64,000 nt of DNA from an uncultured Clostridium sp. (GCA_900542035.1 UQMJ01000010.1:1-64000), one strand, 5' to 3'; shown: positions 8,292 to 17,792, counted from the stretch's first letter. Numbers and translations: made by a program. Notes: a model not told the origin generated them from the sequence alone.

Positions 8292-8302
8292 AATTTCCAA
8301 TG

Positions 8303-8341
8303 ACCCTGGAGGAATGACGATTCTTCCAGGGTTTCTTTTTT
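8303..8341 (+). terminator. Intrinsic terminator closing the ATPase/nuclease-like cassette
   Basis: The 12-bp stem ACCCTGGAGGAA / TTCTTCCAGGGT, with one G-T pair, is followed by TTCTTTTTT. This is a strong terminator and marks the right edge of the two-gene unit. Confidence 0.85.
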
Positions 8342-8637
8342 GTAGATGCCCTTCAATCTTGCAGATGGAAATATATGTTATGACTATTTTGTGAGGGAAA
8401 TATTGGAATTTTATGGTCGAAATGACGAAAAATGAAGATGAGAATTGGAAGTATACAACAAAACAAAGAGAAAAAATGTCGAAAAAATGAATAAAATGTA
8501 AAAATAGAAAAACGAACAGGAAAAGCAATAAAGAAAAGTAAAAAGATCCAAAACACAGGAAAAAGTCGTACTGCTATAATAAATACAACAAGAACAAGAG
8601 CAGATTAGCTGCAGGATTTTTAAGGAGGAACGTGATT
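8342..8637 (+). promoter_or_regulatory. AT-rich intergenic region with extended -10 promoter for the importer/sulfatase operon
   Basis: This stretch of about 300 bases is purine-rich and carries no believable gene. The minus-strand open frames here are Phe/Leu/Ile-rich by-products of the A-rich sequence. An extended -10, TGCTATAAT, lies at 8572-8580, with no good -35. AAGGAGG at 8622-8628 serves the ATG at 8638. Confidence 0.6.
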
Positions 8638-9702
8638 ATGAAGATGAAAAAAGGGGCTGCACTTTTACTAGTTTCTGCCGCAATGGTATCACTTGCAGGA
8701 TGCGGAGGAAATTCGGAAACAAGCGGAAATACCGCTTCAAACACATCAGGAGGGAATGGAGACCTTCCGGTTCTGCGGGTAGCTGCAATGCCGACTATTA
8801 CCAGCCTTCCTACTTATTATATTCAGAAGAATGGATTGGATGAAAAAGCAGGATTTAAGATGGAAGTTACCATGTTTGATACCGGCGCTCCTATGAATGA
8901 GGCTCTGGCAGCAGACTTGTGGGATGTAGGCCATATGGGAGCTGCAGCCGTTACCGGAATGGCAAATTATGATGAACTGATCATTGGAGAAGTTCTGGAA
9001 TCAACCGATGGACAGGGCGTATTTGTTTCTCCGGATTGTCCGGTAGCAAAGGATACGGGTTATAATCCTTCATTCCCAACCGTTCTGGGAAGTCCGGAAT
9101 CAGCTGCAGGAATTACCATTTTAACTCCGGTTGGAACGGCACAGCATTTTACCGTTTTAAAATGGCTGGAAAAACTGGGAATGGAGCCAACAGATGTTAA
9201 TATTGTAAACATGGATACTGTACAGGCCTACCAGGCATTGCAGGCTGGACAGGGAGATGCTGCTTCCTTAAACGTTCCAACTTTCTTTGACGCAGAAAAT
9301 GACGGTATGGTTCAGGTGGCAAACCTGGCAGATATGGGAACCCGTTATGTAGATATGGTAGTGGGAAACCGGAAGTCCCTGGATAGCAAAAAAGACATCA
9401 TGCAGAGCTATATAGATTGTACCTTAGAGGCCTGCCAAGCCCTGGAGAAAGATCCGGAAATGGCAGCCGATTTGTTAGTAGAATTTTTACAGGATGCAGG
9501 TATGGAAACCAGCCGTGAAAATTGTGTAGCAGACTTAGCGCGTGTCAACTGGCTGACTAAGGATGAGTGGAAAGGCCGTGAGCTTGGCAATTTTGCAAAA
9601 GAACTGGGCGAGTTCTATGTAGAGCAGGGACAGCTGGAAGCCAGTGCAACAGAGAAGTTTAATACCAACGTGATTACGGACTTTGTAAAGGCTTATCAGT
9701 AA
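8638..9702 (+). CDS. NitT/TauT-type ABC transporter substrate-binding lipoprotein
   Basis: A Lys-rich start and hydrophobic stretch end in lipobox LAGC, so C22 would be lipidated and the protein anchored outside the membrane. The mature part begins with a Ser/Thr/Asn-rich linker. An SsuA/NMT1-type periplasmic-binding fold follows, with VLRVAAMPTITSLPTYYIQKNG near the domain start and WDVGHMGAAAVTGM later. ATG 8638 is preferred over the GTG at 8632, which is only 3 bases from AAGGAGG. The family binds small anions such as sulfonates, nitrate, taurine or pyrimidine precursors. Two sulfatases in the same gene run suggest a sulfated or sulfonated ligand, which is inferred. A hairpin follows the stop. 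Confidence 0.88.
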   Translation: MKMKKGAALLLVSAAMVSLAGCGGNSETSGNTASNTSGGNGDLPVLRVAAMPTITSLPTYYIQKNGLDEKAGFKMEVTMFDTGAPMNEALAADLWDVGHMGAAAVTGMANYDELIIGEVLESTDGQGVFVSPDCPVAKDTGYNPSFPTVLGSPESAAGITILTPVGTAQHFTVLKWLEKLGMEPTDVNIVNMDTVQAYQALQAGQGDAASLNVPTFFDAENDGMVQVANLADMGTRYVDMVVGNRKSLDSKKDIMQSYIDCTLEACQALEKDPEMAADLLVEFLQDAGMETSRENCVADLARVNWLTKDEWKGRELGNFAKELGEFYVEQGQLEASATEKFNTNVITDFVKAYQ

Positions 9703-9737
9703 ATGCCGGAAGGCAGAAAACAGGAACTTATGACAAA

Positions 9738-9770
9738 AATGGCCTGCAGCAGGATGCGCTGCAGACCATT
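9738..9770 (+). other. Intercistronic stem-loop between binding protein and permease genes
   Basis: The arms AATGGCCTGCAGC and GCTGCAGACCATT pair except for one internal mismatch, with a 7-base loop and no T tract. It probably protects the 3' end of the binding-protein message and lets it exceed the permeases, as hairpins do in other binding-protein operons. Confidence 0.65.
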
Positions 9771-9811
9771 TGCCTTACAAACTGTAAACATGAGGAAGGT
9801 GTGAAAAGCGA

Positions 9812-10603
9812 ATGAAGGAGTTTCTCAAAAAACATAAATACAAATTGATTTCCGTATGTTCTTTTTTATTTGTGCTTCTTGTGTGGCAGCTGGTTACCGA
9901 TGTATTTCATCTGGTAAGTCCGGTCATGCTTCCAAGCCCTGCAAAAATTTTAGATACCCTTTGGTATAAGCTGACAGGCGGTACGGTTCCGGATGGTTCT
10001 TCCTTATTTGAAAATATCTGGTCCAGTTTGAAAATTGCCCTGGGCGGATATGCAGTAGGAGTGTTAATCGGTGTTCCGCTGGGAATTGGCATGGCGTGGA
10101 GCCGACGCTTTGAACTTTTTGCAAAACCCTTATTTGATATTATCCGTCCAGTACCAGCTCTGGCCTGGATTCCATTGATGATTTTATGGCTGGGTATTGG
10201 ATATGCATCTAAAGTCGGCATTATTTTCTTTGCAGCATTTATCAGTGCGACGGTAAACTCTTATACGGGAATCCGCCGGACCAGTCAGGTGCATTTATGG
10301 GTAGGAAAAACTTTTGGAGCAACTAACCGACAGCTGTTGTTTAAGGTGGCCATTCCGACTGCGCTTCCTATGATTTTTACCGGCCTTCGTCTGGCTCTGG
10401 GTTCTGCCTGGGTTGCATTGGTAGCAGCCGAAATGCTGGCAGCAACCAGCGGACTGGGGTATATGATTCAGATGGCGCGTATGCTTGGACGTCCTGACGT
10501 TATTATTGTAGGTATGCTGACCATTGGATTTGTAGGATTACTTTTAAATACGGTTCTGGAAAGACTGCAGAAGAGATTTGTAAGGAGGGGAAGACAGGCA
10601 TGA
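9812..10603 (+). CDS. ABC transporter permease, NitT/TauT (SsuC-like), first of two
   Basis: This 263-aa integral membrane protein has about six segments, starting with residues 13-33. It has the BPD_transp_1 EAA loop, which contacts an ATPase (GATNRQLLFKVAIPTALPMIFTGLRLALG, about 170-198). Length is normal for SsuC/TauC. The start lies 10-15 bases after GAGGAAGG. Its stop overlaps the next start as ATGA. A second, different permease follows, so the pore is probably a heterodimer. The two share the IRPVPALAWIPLMILW-type segment but diverge at both ends. Confidence 0.9.
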   Translation: MKEFLKKHKYKLISVCSFLFVLLVWQLVTDVFHLVSPVMLPSPAKILDTLWYKLTGGTVPDGSSLFENIWSSLKIALGGYAVGVLIGVPLGIGMAWSRRFELFAKPLFDIIRPVPALAWIPLMILWLGIGYASKVGIIFFAAFISATVNSYTGIRRTSQVHLWVGKTFGATNRQLLFKVAIPTALPMIFTGLRLALGSAWVALVAAEMLAATSGLGYMIQMARMLGRPDVIIVGMLTIGFVGLLLNTVLERLQKRFVRRGRQA

Positions 10604-11403
10604 TTGATTCTACTACAAATAGCCGTTTTTCAAATAAACAGTTGATTGTTATTTATACCATTATCTCTCTGGTATCCCTGCTTGTGATTTGGGAGCTGGC
10701 AGCCAGATTTACTGGAGCCTCCATGTTTCTTCCTCCGGCTAGTCAGGTACTTGCGGCATTTTGCAGAAGTTTTGTAGAACCCATTGGTAAGCGGACTATG
10801 CTGGCTCATGTCGGCGTCAGCCTTTACCGTGTAGCAGTCGCATTTTTCTTTGCAACAATCGCCGGAATTGCCCTGGGCGTCGGCATGGGATATTCCAGAC
10901 TTTTAGAAGCGATTTTAAAGCCAATTTTTGAGTTTATCCGTCCCATTCCTCCGCTGGCCTGGATTCCGTTATCCATTCTCTGGTTTGGGCTGGGAGATAC
11001 CGGTAAGTTTTTCATCATTTTTTTAGGATGCTTTTGTTTTATTACTGTAAACACCTATGATGGAGCAAAAAATGTAGATCCGGAATTAATCGGGGCAGCG
11101 CGGATGCTGGGCGCCAACGAGCGTCAGGTGTTCTTTGAAATCGTACTTCCATCTTCTGTCCCTTATATTTTTGCAGGCCTTCAGATTGCAGTAACTGCCG
11201 GCTGGAGCGCAGTAGTAGGCGCGGAAATGATTCAGTCCAATGAAGGAGTAGGCTGGATGATTGTACGAGGGATGAATACAGGAAATACAGTACAGATTAT
11301 GGTTGGCATTGTGGCCATTGGAATTGTGGGATTTATACTGGCAAATCTGACCAGTGCATTAGAAAGGAGACTGTGCGCATGGAACGAGCAGAAGGGAATG
11401 TAA
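10600..11403 (+). CDS. ABC transporter permease, NitT/TauT (SsuC-like), second of two
   Basis: This 267-aa membrane protein belongs to the same family as its upstream partner. It has a hydrophobic N-terminal segment (about 15-37), the conserved FIRPIPPLAWIPLSILWFG stretch (about 112-130) and an EAA loop around GAARMLGANERQVFFEIVLP (about 165-184). It overlaps the first permease by 4 bases (ATGA) and the first ATPase gene by about 25 bases, so translation is tightly coupled. Two unequal permeases plus two unequal ATPases point to a fully heteromeric importer. Confidence 0.9.
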   Translation: MIDSTTNSRFSNKQLIVIYTIISLVSLLVIWELAARFTGASMFLPPASQVLAAFCRSFVEPIGKRTMLAHVGVSLYRVAVAFFFATIAGIALGVGMGYSRLLEAILKPIFEFIRPIPPLAWIPLSILWFGLGDTGKFFIIFLGCFCFITVNTYDGAKNVDPELIGAARMLGANERQVFFEIVLPSSVPYIFAGLQIAVTAGWSAVVGAEMIQSNEGVGWMIVRGMNTGNTVQIMVGIVAIGIVGFILANLTSALERRLCAWNEQKGM

Positions 11404-12167
11404 AGACAGGTACAGCGGTTCTGGAATGCCGTAATGTCGGCCGCAGTTTTGAAAGTTATGATGGAAGCGGCCGCAATGAAGTTCTCCGCGGAATGAATTT
11501 CGAAGTTCATGAAAATGAATTTCTGGTACTGTTCGGAGCTGGCCAGTGCGGAAAGACCACATTATTAAATATTTTAGCAGGACTGGATATGCCGACAGAA
11601 GGAGAAGTTTATACAAGAGGAAAGAAAGTAACTGGTCCGGCGCCGGAGAGGGGCGTGGTTTATCAGAAAACGTCTCTGTTCCCCTGGATGACGGTAGAAG
11701 AAAACGTAGGATTTGGCCCGAAGGTACGCCATCTTCCGGCAGAGGAACGCAGGGAACGGATAAAAAAGTATCTGGAATTAGTAGGGCTGACCGGTTTTGA
11801 AAAAAGCTATCCAAGCCAGCTTTCCGGAGGTATGCGTCAGCGTGTTGGAATTGCGAGGGCTTATGCCAATCAGCCGGATATTATGCTGATGGACGAACCA
11901 TTTGGTCATCTGGATGCCCAGACCCGCTATATGATGGAAGAAGAACTGCAGCGAATCTGGCAGAAAGAAAAACGTACAGTTGTATTTGTTACGAATAATA
12001 TTGAGGAAGCACTGTTTTTAGCAGACCGCATTATTTTGCTGACCAATTGTCCGACCCATATTAAGGAAGAGTATGTTATCAATATGCCTCATCCCCGTGA
12101 TTATGTGGATCCTGAATTTTTGCGTCTGCGCCAACTGATTACAGATAACATGGATCTGACGCTGTGA
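11379..12167 (+). CDS. ABC transporter ATPase, NitT/TauT (SsuB-like), with switch His replaced by Asn
   Basis: The Walker A is GAGQCGKTT, the Q-loop is in YQKTSLFPWMTVEENVGFG, the signature is a normal LSGGM, and Walker B is IMLMDEP followed by D-loop HLD. The H-loop, normally THD-IEEA, reads TNNIEEA, so the catalytic switch histidine is replaced by asparagine. This is seen directly in the codons acg-aat-aat. ATG 11379 was chosen because AAAGGAG ends 9 bases before it, while an in-frame GTG at 11373 is too close. The protein has 262 aa. It is co-translated with a second ATPase that keeps the His but has a degenerate signature, so the two would form one consensus and one degenerate ATP site. 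Confidence 0.9.
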   Translation: MERAEGNVKTGTAVLECRNVGRSFESYDGSGRNEVLRGMNFEVHENEFLVLFGAGQCGKTTLLNILAGLDMPTEGEVYTRGKKVTGPAPERGVVYQKTSLFPWMTVEENVGFGPKVRHLPAEERRERIKKYLELVGLTGFEKSYPSQLSGGMRQRVGIARAYANQPDIMLMDEPFGHLDAQTRYMMEEELQRIWQKEKRTVVFVTNNIEEALFLADRIILLTNCPTHIKEEYVINMPHPRDYVDPEFLRLRQLITDNMDLTL

Positions 12168-12183
12168 GAGAGGAGAAAATACA

Positions 12184-12933
12184 ATGCAGGACAAGAAAAT
12201 GCCTAAAGTGCAGGTGCACAATCTGACAAAAAAGTTTGGAGACCTGTTGGTTTTAAATGACATTTCATTTGATGTGCGCTCCGGAGAATTTTTGTGTATT
12301 GTCGGTCCTACTGGCTGCGGAAAAACTACGTTCTTAAACAGTCTGACAAAATTGTACGAGCCGACGGCAGGAGAGATTCTGCTGGATGGAGAACCAGTAA
12401 ACTTAAAGAAACACAATATCGCATATATTTTCCAGGAATATTCTACAATGCCCTGGCTGACGGTAGAAGAAAACGTCGGCTTCGGCCTGGACATTAAAGG
12501 CGTGGAAAAGGAAAAGGCAAAAGCGCTGGTAGACGAATATCTGGATATTGTAGGACTGACCAAATATCGGAAGTATTATCCGGATCAGCTGTCTGCAAGT
12601 ATGCTTCAGAGAGTGGTAATTGCCAGAGCCTTTGCAACCCAGCCGGATTTGCTTTTGATGGACGAGCCGTATGGTCAGCTGGATATTCAGCTTCGTTACC
12701 ATCTGGAGGACGAATTGATTAGCTTGTGGCAGCGTACCGGCACAACCGTTATCTTTATTACTCACAACATTGAAGAAGCGGTGTATATGGGAGAACGGAT
12801 TCTGGTACTGACCAATAAGCCTACCAGCATTAAGTGTGCCATTGACAATAATTTGCCCCGTCCAAGGGATATTGCCAGTCCGGATTTTGTAAAACTGCGT
12901 AATGAGGTAACAGATTTGATTAAATGGTGGTAA
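12184..12933 (+). CDS. ABC transporter ATPase, NitT/TauT (SsuB-like), with degenerate signature motif
   Basis: The Walker A is GPTGCGKTT (about 40-48), the Q-loop is in FQEYSTMPWLTVEENVGFG, Walker B is LLLMDEPYGQLD, and the switch His is present in THNIEEA. The signature LSGGQ is degenerate: it reads LSASM before LQRVVIARA. At 249 aa it has normal length. It lies 16 bases after the first ATPase with a GAGAGGAG site. In a heterodimer its weak signature would face the Walker A of the partner lacking the switch His. Both defects then fall in the same composite site, leaving the other site fully consensus. Confidence 0.9.
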   Translation: MQDKKMPKVQVHNLTKKFGDLLVLNDISFDVRSGEFLCIVGPTGCGKTTFLNSLTKLYEPTAGEILLDGEPVNLKKHNIAYIFQEYSTMPWLTVEENVGFGLDIKGVEKEKAKALVDEYLDIVGLTKYRKYYPDQLSASMLQRVVIARAFATQPDLLLMDEPYGQLDIQLRYHLEDELISLWQRTGTTVIFITHNIEEAVYMGERILVLTNKPTSIKCAIDNNLPRPRDIASPDFVKLRNEVTDLIKWW

Positions 12934-12988
12934 AGCGGATAGAGCTTTACACCAGGCAGGCATACTGTTATAATTAGGAGATATTGAG

Positions 12989-14425
12989 ATGAAAAAACAG
13001 CCGAATATTGTATTTATAATTGCGGATGATCAAGGGTACTGGTCTTTGGGATGTACTGGCAATGATGAAATCATTTCCCCGAATATTGACCGGCTGGCAG
13101 AGCAGGGAATGCGTTTTGAAAATTTTTTCTGCGCTTCTCCAGTATGTTCGCCAGCGCGTTCTAGTCTTTTAACCGGCAGCATTCCTTCCCAGCATGGGGT
13201 TCATGACTGGCTGAGAGATGACGATGAACGTCAGTCTGCCCTGGAATATCTGGCAGGACAGTATTCTTATACAAAGGCTCTGGCAGAAAATGGATACTGC
13301 TGTGCATTGTCCGGAAAATGGCATATGGGCGCTGCTGGAAAGGTACAGCAGGGATTTACCCACTGGTTCAGCCATAAATCAGGCGGCGGCCCATATTATG
13401 GCGCTCCTATGTATAAAGATGGAAAACTTTACCGAGAAGAGAGGTATGTGACCGACGCCATTACAGAAGATGCCCTGGAATTTCTGGACACCAGAAAAGA
13501 TACGGATCAGCCGTTCTATCTCCATGTGGCCTATACGGCGCCTCATGCGCCATGGCTGAACAACCATCCAAAAGAATATACGGATCTTTATAAAGACTGT
13601 CCGTTTCATTCGGTTCCCCATCTTCCCAGACATCCGGACAGCATTTATCTGACAGACGAAGTGGCTCAGGATGAAAGAGGCAACCTGATTGGCTACTTTG
13701 CAGCTGTAACGGCAATGGACGCAGGAATTGGCCAGATTCTGGATAAGTTAGAAGAGATGGGAATTGCTGAGGACACGCTGGTGGTATACACAGCGGATAA
13801 TGGATTTTCCTGCGGGCACCACGGGTTCTGGGGAAAAGGAAATGCGACTTTTCCTTTGAATATGTATGAGGAATCTGTAAAAGTGCCTTTTATTGTGCGT
13901 CATCCAGGACATATTCCGGCAGGCGTGGTCTGTGATTGCCTGGTTTCTGCATATGACTTTATGCCGACACTGCTGGATTATCTGGGATTAAAACCTTCTG
14001 ACGATATGGAAAGACCAGGGGTCTCCTTTGCGCCAGCCTTAAGAGGGGAAGCGTTTGACCAGCATGAGGAAGTGGTTGTAATGGATGAATACGGCCCTAA
14101 CCGTATGATTCGGGGACGGCGGTTTAAATATGTGGCAAGATATCCGTATGGCCCTAATGAACTGTACGACTTGGAAACGGATCCAGGAGAGACAAAGAAC
14201 CTTTTGAAAGAAGGCGGATTTGAGAACCTGGAACAGGAAATGCGCCTGCGTCTGGAAACCTGGTTTGCAAAATATGTAAATCCAGAGATTGACGGAGCAA
14301 AAGAGGCGGTATTTGGTTCCGGTCAGACTGGACTGGCTGGCCTGTGGGGAAAAGGTGTTTCCGGTCACAGCTGTGACGATTACATCAAAGAAAATCCAAA
14401 CTTTGCACCCTATCGAATGAAATAA
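12989..14425 (+). CDS. Cytoplasmic Cys-type sulfatase (arylsulfatase family), first of two
   Basis: Type I sulfatases hydrolyse sulfate esters using a formylglycine made from the Cys or Ser of C/S-X-P-X-R. Here the motif is CSPARSSLLTG with C53, so it is Cys-type and needs maturation, in anaerobes by the radical-SAM enzyme anSME, which is not encoded in this window. The metal-binding IIADDQ near the N-terminus and the later YTADNGF (Asp/Asn metal ligands, about 268-274) are present. There is no signal peptide, so it acts inside the cell on an imported substrate. At 478 aa it is a normal length. It follows the importer ATPase genes by 55 bases and precedes the sensor kinase. The natural substrate cannot be read from the sequence. 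Confidence 0.9.
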   Translation: MKKQPNIVFIIADDQGYWSLGCTGNDEIISPNIDRLAEQGMRFENFFCASPVCSPARSSLLTGSIPSQHGVHDWLRDDDERQSALEYLAGQYSYTKALAENGYCCALSGKWHMGAAGKVQQGFTHWFSHKSGGGPYYGAPMYKDGKLYREERYVTDAITEDALEFLDTRKDTDQPFYLHVAYTAPHAPWLNNHPKEYTDLYKDCPFHSVPHLPRHPDSIYLTDEVAQDERGNLIGYFAAVTAMDAGIGQILDKLEEMGIAEDTLVVYTADNGFSCGHHGFWGKGNATFPLNMYEESVKVPFIVRHPGHIPAGVVCDCLVSAYDFMPTLLDYLGLKPSDDMERPGVSFAPALRGEAFDQHEEVVVMDEYGPNRMIRGRRFKYVARYPYGPNELYDLETDPGETKNLLKEGGFENLEQEMRLRLETWFAKYVNPEIDGAKEAVFGSGQTGLAGLWGKGVSGHSCDDYIKENPNFAPYRMK

Positions 14426-14460
14426 CAGCATCAATGAAATAACAGCTGGGAGTGAATACG

Positions 14461-16254
14461 ATGAAGAAATGGTTTGAGAAATTTGCAGTATGCACAAAGA
14501 GATTGCATACACAGCTCTTTTTGACCTATTTTTTCGTATTCACTCTTTTTTTTGTAGCAGTTTCCCTTATGGTAAGCGGTTCTATCAGGGATCTTTTGAT
14601 TAATCAGATAGGAAGCAACCGGATTGCGGTTTTAAGGCAGATTGGGGAACGGGCAGGTATTATTAAGACCAGCAGCACGACGTTATCCAATTTATATACC
14701 CATGAGATTGAAAGCCATAATTTTTTAGAATCTCCCATGTCGGAAGAACTGCAGAAAGAGGCCTGTGCGTATCTGGATTCCCAGAAGGAAATTTATGATG
14801 AAATATTTGGCCGGATTGGACTAAGCTATGAGGTAGTGTTTTTAGGTGCAAACGAATTCGTTTATAATTCGGGGGACAGTGATACCGATACCTGGATGTA
14901 CGAACCCTGGTATAAAAAATTACTGGCTGGCCTATTGGAAGGGGAAGAGGGAGAAGTCCAGTTTTCCCGTACGTTTTCCGCGCAGAACCAAGGAAAAACC
15001 ATCTATCAGTTTGCAGCAGGAAGACTGTTGGGAGAGGGTGGAGAAAAAAGCGTGCTGATGATTCTGATTGATGAAAAGCAGCTGGAAGATTTGTATGCAT
15101 CGGTACAGGAACAGGGAGGACAGGTCTATATTTATGATCAGAATGGTTTTATTGTTTCCCACTCGAATAAAAAGATGCTGGGAAAGCAGTTTATTAACGT
15201 AGATTATATGCAAAACACCTATGGTACAGACAGTTCCAATATTATCGAAAAATTAGGAAAAAGCTATATGCTGTCTACCTATCAGGATAAAAAAACGGGC
15301 TGGACCATCGTAGAGGAAAGTCCGACAAAAATTATTTTAGGGGCCTTAAACGATGCATACTGGATTATCGGAAGCATTTTGGTAACGGGGCTGGTATTAG
15401 CAGTTTCCGTTTCTGCTTATATTTCCAGCCGGATTTCCCATCCGCTGGCAGAATTAAGCAGCGCAATGGATAAATTTGGCGGCCAGGATTTTACGCCTCC
15501 CAGTGTAATGAGGGGAACGGAGGAAATCGATCATCTTCAGGACAGCTTTCGTCACATGGCAGTCGAAATTACCAGCCTTATGGATCGGATTCAGGAGAGA
15601 GAGCAGCAGAAACGGGCATTGGAGGTTAATTTTCTGCGCGCCCAGATTAATCCCCATTTTTTATATAACACCTTGTTTTCTATCCGCTGTGCAGTAGAGG
15701 TTGGAAAAAATCAGCAGGCAGCAGAAATGCTGGGGGCGTTTATTGATTTGCTGAAAAGTACCCTGGCAGTTAAGGATACAATGGTTCCATTAAGTGACGA
15801 ATTAGAGACGACCAGGAAATATATGGTTGTGCAGAAACTCCGGTATGGGGAAAAGATTAATTATGAGATTGAGATGCAGGAAGGGACAGAAGATTGTATG
15901 GTTCCGCCGCTGATTTTGCAGCCTCTTGTCGAAAACGCTATTTTTCATGGTCTGGAGGCAAAAAATGAGGCAGGAACCGTAATTATTGAATCTGTATTTC
16001 AAGGAGAAAATCTGCTTGTGACCATTACCGATGACGGGGCAGGAATGGATTCAGAGACATTAAAGAATGTACAGGAGAGCTGCAGGAAGACTGTAATAAA
16101 AGATGCGCATTCCATTGGAATATCCAATGTTCACAACCGGATCCGCCTGAATTATGGGGAGGATTATGGAATGTTTGTAGAAAGCTCTTTGGGGATGGGA
16201 ACTACCATTACCCTGCTGATGCCGGCAGTGATACAAAAGGAGGAACAGCGATGA
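14461..16254 (+). CDS. YesM/LytS-type sensor histidine kinase, sulfatase locus
   Basis: A short cytoplasmic N-terminus is followed by a membrane segment (LFLTYFFVFTLFFVAVSLMV, about 20-39), an extracellular Cache-like region of about 260 residues, a second membrane segment (near 300-322), HAMP, a His_kinase domain with the phospho-acceptor H399 in INPHFLYNTL, and an HATPase domain (N-box ENAIFHG, G1 DDGAGM, G2 SIGISNV). ATG 14461 is preferred over the in-frame GTG 14452, which abuts GGGAG. The last 4 bases overlap the response regulator (ATGA). It presumably senses the imported compound or a related external signal and drives the importer/sulfatase genes, as inferred from the locus. Confidence 0.92.
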   Translation: MKKWFEKFAVCTKRLHTQLFLTYFFVFTLFFVAVSLMVSGSIRDLLINQIGSNRIAVLRQIGERAGIIKTSSTTLSNLYTHEIESHNFLESPMSEELQKEACAYLDSQKEIYDEIFGRIGLSYEVVFLGANEFVYNSGDSDTDTWMYEPWYKKLLAGLLEGEEGEVQFSRTFSAQNQGKTIYQFAAGRLLGEGGEKSVLMILIDEKQLEDLYASVQEQGGQVYIYDQNGFIVSHSNKKMLGKQFINVDYMQNTYGTDSSNIIEKLGKSYMLSTYQDKKTGWTIVEESPTKIILGALNDAYWIIGSILVTGLVLAVSVSAYISSRISHPLAELSSAMDKFGGQDFTPPSVMRGTEEIDHLQDSFRHMAVEITSLMDRIQEREQQKRALEVNFLRAQINPHFLYNTLFSIRCAVEVGKNQQAAEMLGAFIDLLKSTLAVKDTMVPLSDELETTRKYMVVQKLRYGEKINYEIEMQEGTEDCMVPPLILQPLVENAIFHGLEAKNEAGTVIIESVFQGENLLVTITDDGAGMDSETLKNVQESCRKTVIKDAHSIGISNVHNRIRLNYGEDYGMFVESSLGMGTTITLLMPAVIQKEEQR

Positions 16255-17759
16255 AAGTTCTGGTTGTAGATGACGAAGCTATGATTTGTGAATGGCTGCA
16301 GTTTTGTATTTCACAAAATTCTTCCTGCCAGCTGACTGGTGTGGCCCATAATGGTCAGGAGGCGCTGGAATTGTTTCATCGGGATGAGCCGGATTTGATT
16401 CTGACAGATATTAAGATGCCGGTTATGGATGGATTAGAGTTCCTTCATGCTCTGAAGGCCTTAAACAGCAGGGCAAAAGTGGTGGTAATGACGGCGTTTT
16501 CTGATTTTGATCTGGTGCGTCAGGCGCTGCGGGACGGGGCTTCTGAGTATCTTTTAAAAACAGAAATGCAGAATGACCTTCTCCAGGAACTGCTAAACCG
16601 GATGGCGGGAGAATTGCAGTTTGCAAAAGGTCAGGATGAGTCAGATGCAGCCAATGTTTCCCAGATTCAGTCAGTTATCAGCCGGATTTTAAGACAGACC
16701 AGGGAATTGAGCGATGATGATCTGGAAAAGCTGCGTCAATGCAGCATCCGATGGCGTAATAATGGGTTGTTTGCGTTGGCCGTATGGAAGCGGGATATGG
16801 AAGATAAGGGAATTTCTTTCCCAGAGGAAAGCCAGGCCAGGCACGTAGCCGGATTTGATTATACGGATCGGGTATACATGATAGTGGAAAATTTTCCGAA
16901 AACGCTCAGTATTGCAGAAAAAGCAAGACAGCTGACCGAGTATGCAAGATTAGTTCAGAACATCAATCGCTGTATGGTAGGAATCAGCGCGATTACCGAT
17001 GAAATGCGGCAGATCCCATTTATGGTCTGGCAGGCGGCCTGCTCCTTGGGAGAAGGATTTTATAAAGGAGAAAAGCGGGTATATGAGCCGCAGTATCCAT
17101 TGAAAGAATTGTTCCGCAGAAATGAACAGTGGAAAAATATGTTTACGGAATTTCGGGTCCGTCTCCATCAGTCCCAGGAAGGGCAAAGATATGATTTGAT
17201 AAAAGAATTTTTTGAAAATCTGGCCAGTCAGAAAATCCTGACGGTAGAGCCTTTGTGCAAACTGTGTATTGATGCTTTGGATCTTCTGGAATTTGAGGCA
17301 AAAGGGAATGGAATTGAGCTGGAACACGCTGACGATTTGCGAACAAAACTGCAGCAGTGCATTTCTATTACAGAAGCAGAAGAAGTGATGCTGGATGCAG
17401 CCAGCCAGTGCTGTCTGCCAATGGATGAATTACAGCCAAAATCAAAAAATATCGCTCTGGCAGTAGAGTATATTAATACCCATTATGCGGAACAGCTGAG
17501 TCTGGAACAGGTAGCGGCTCACGTGTATCTGAACCCAGACTATTTTTCCAGAGTCTTTAAAACAGAAACCGGAAAAACCTTTATCAACTATCTGACAGAT
17601 GTGCGGCTGCAGCATTCGGTACAGCTTTTGGAAAATACGGCTCTTCGGGTACAGACGATTGCCCAGCAGGTAGGATATTATAACGCTAGTTATTTTTCTA
17701 CCACATTTAAAAAGAAATATGGTGTAAGCCCGTATGAATACAGAAGAAATGGAAGTTAA
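16251..17759 (+). CDS. YesN-type response regulator (REC plus AraC HTH), sulfatase locus
   Basis: Residues 1-120 are a receiver domain with acidic pocket VDDE and phospho-acceptor D53 in LTDIKMP. Residues 125-390 are a linker of the kind found in YesN regulators. Residues 400-500 are an AraC-type double HTH (SLEQVAAHVYLNPDYFSRVFKTETG, then the second HTH around VQTIAQQVGYYNASYFSTTFKKKYG). It overlaps its kinase by 4 bases and lies 33 bases before the second sulfatase. It is probably a transcriptional activator of this locus. No clear direct repeat was found upstream of 8638 to name as its site. Confidence 0.93.
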   Translation: MKVLVVDDEAMICEWLQFCISQNSSCQLTGVAHNGQEALELFHRDEPDLILTDIKMPVMDGLEFLHALKALNSRAKVVVMTAFSDFDLVRQALRDGASEYLLKTEMQNDLLQELLNRMAGELQFAKGQDESDAANVSQIQSVISRILRQTRELSDDDLEKLRQCSIRWRNNGLFALAVWKRDMEDKGISFPEESQARHVAGFDYTDRVYMIVENFPKTLSIAEKARQLTEYARLVQNINRCMVGISAITDEMRQIPFMVWQAACSLGEGFYKGEKRVYEPQYPLKELFRRNEQWKNMFTEFRVRLHQSQEGQRYDLIKEFFENLASQKILTVEPLCKLCIDALDLLEFEAKGNGIELEHADDLRTKLQQCISITEAEEVMLDAASQCCLPMDELQPKSKNIALAVEYINTHYAEQLSLEQVAAHVYLNPDYFSRVFKTETGKTFINYLTDVRLQHSVQLLENTALRVQTIAQQVGYYNASYFSTTFKKKYGVSPYEYRRNGS

Positions 17760-17792
17760 TCTTTGTAAGACGGAAAAAATGGAGGGGATTTT

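Noticed and set aside
8196..8556. Minus-strand open frames rich in Phe/Leu/Ile in the intergenic A-rich region
   Set aside because: They come from A-rich plus-strand sequence, have no ribosome site and overlap a terminator and promoter region.
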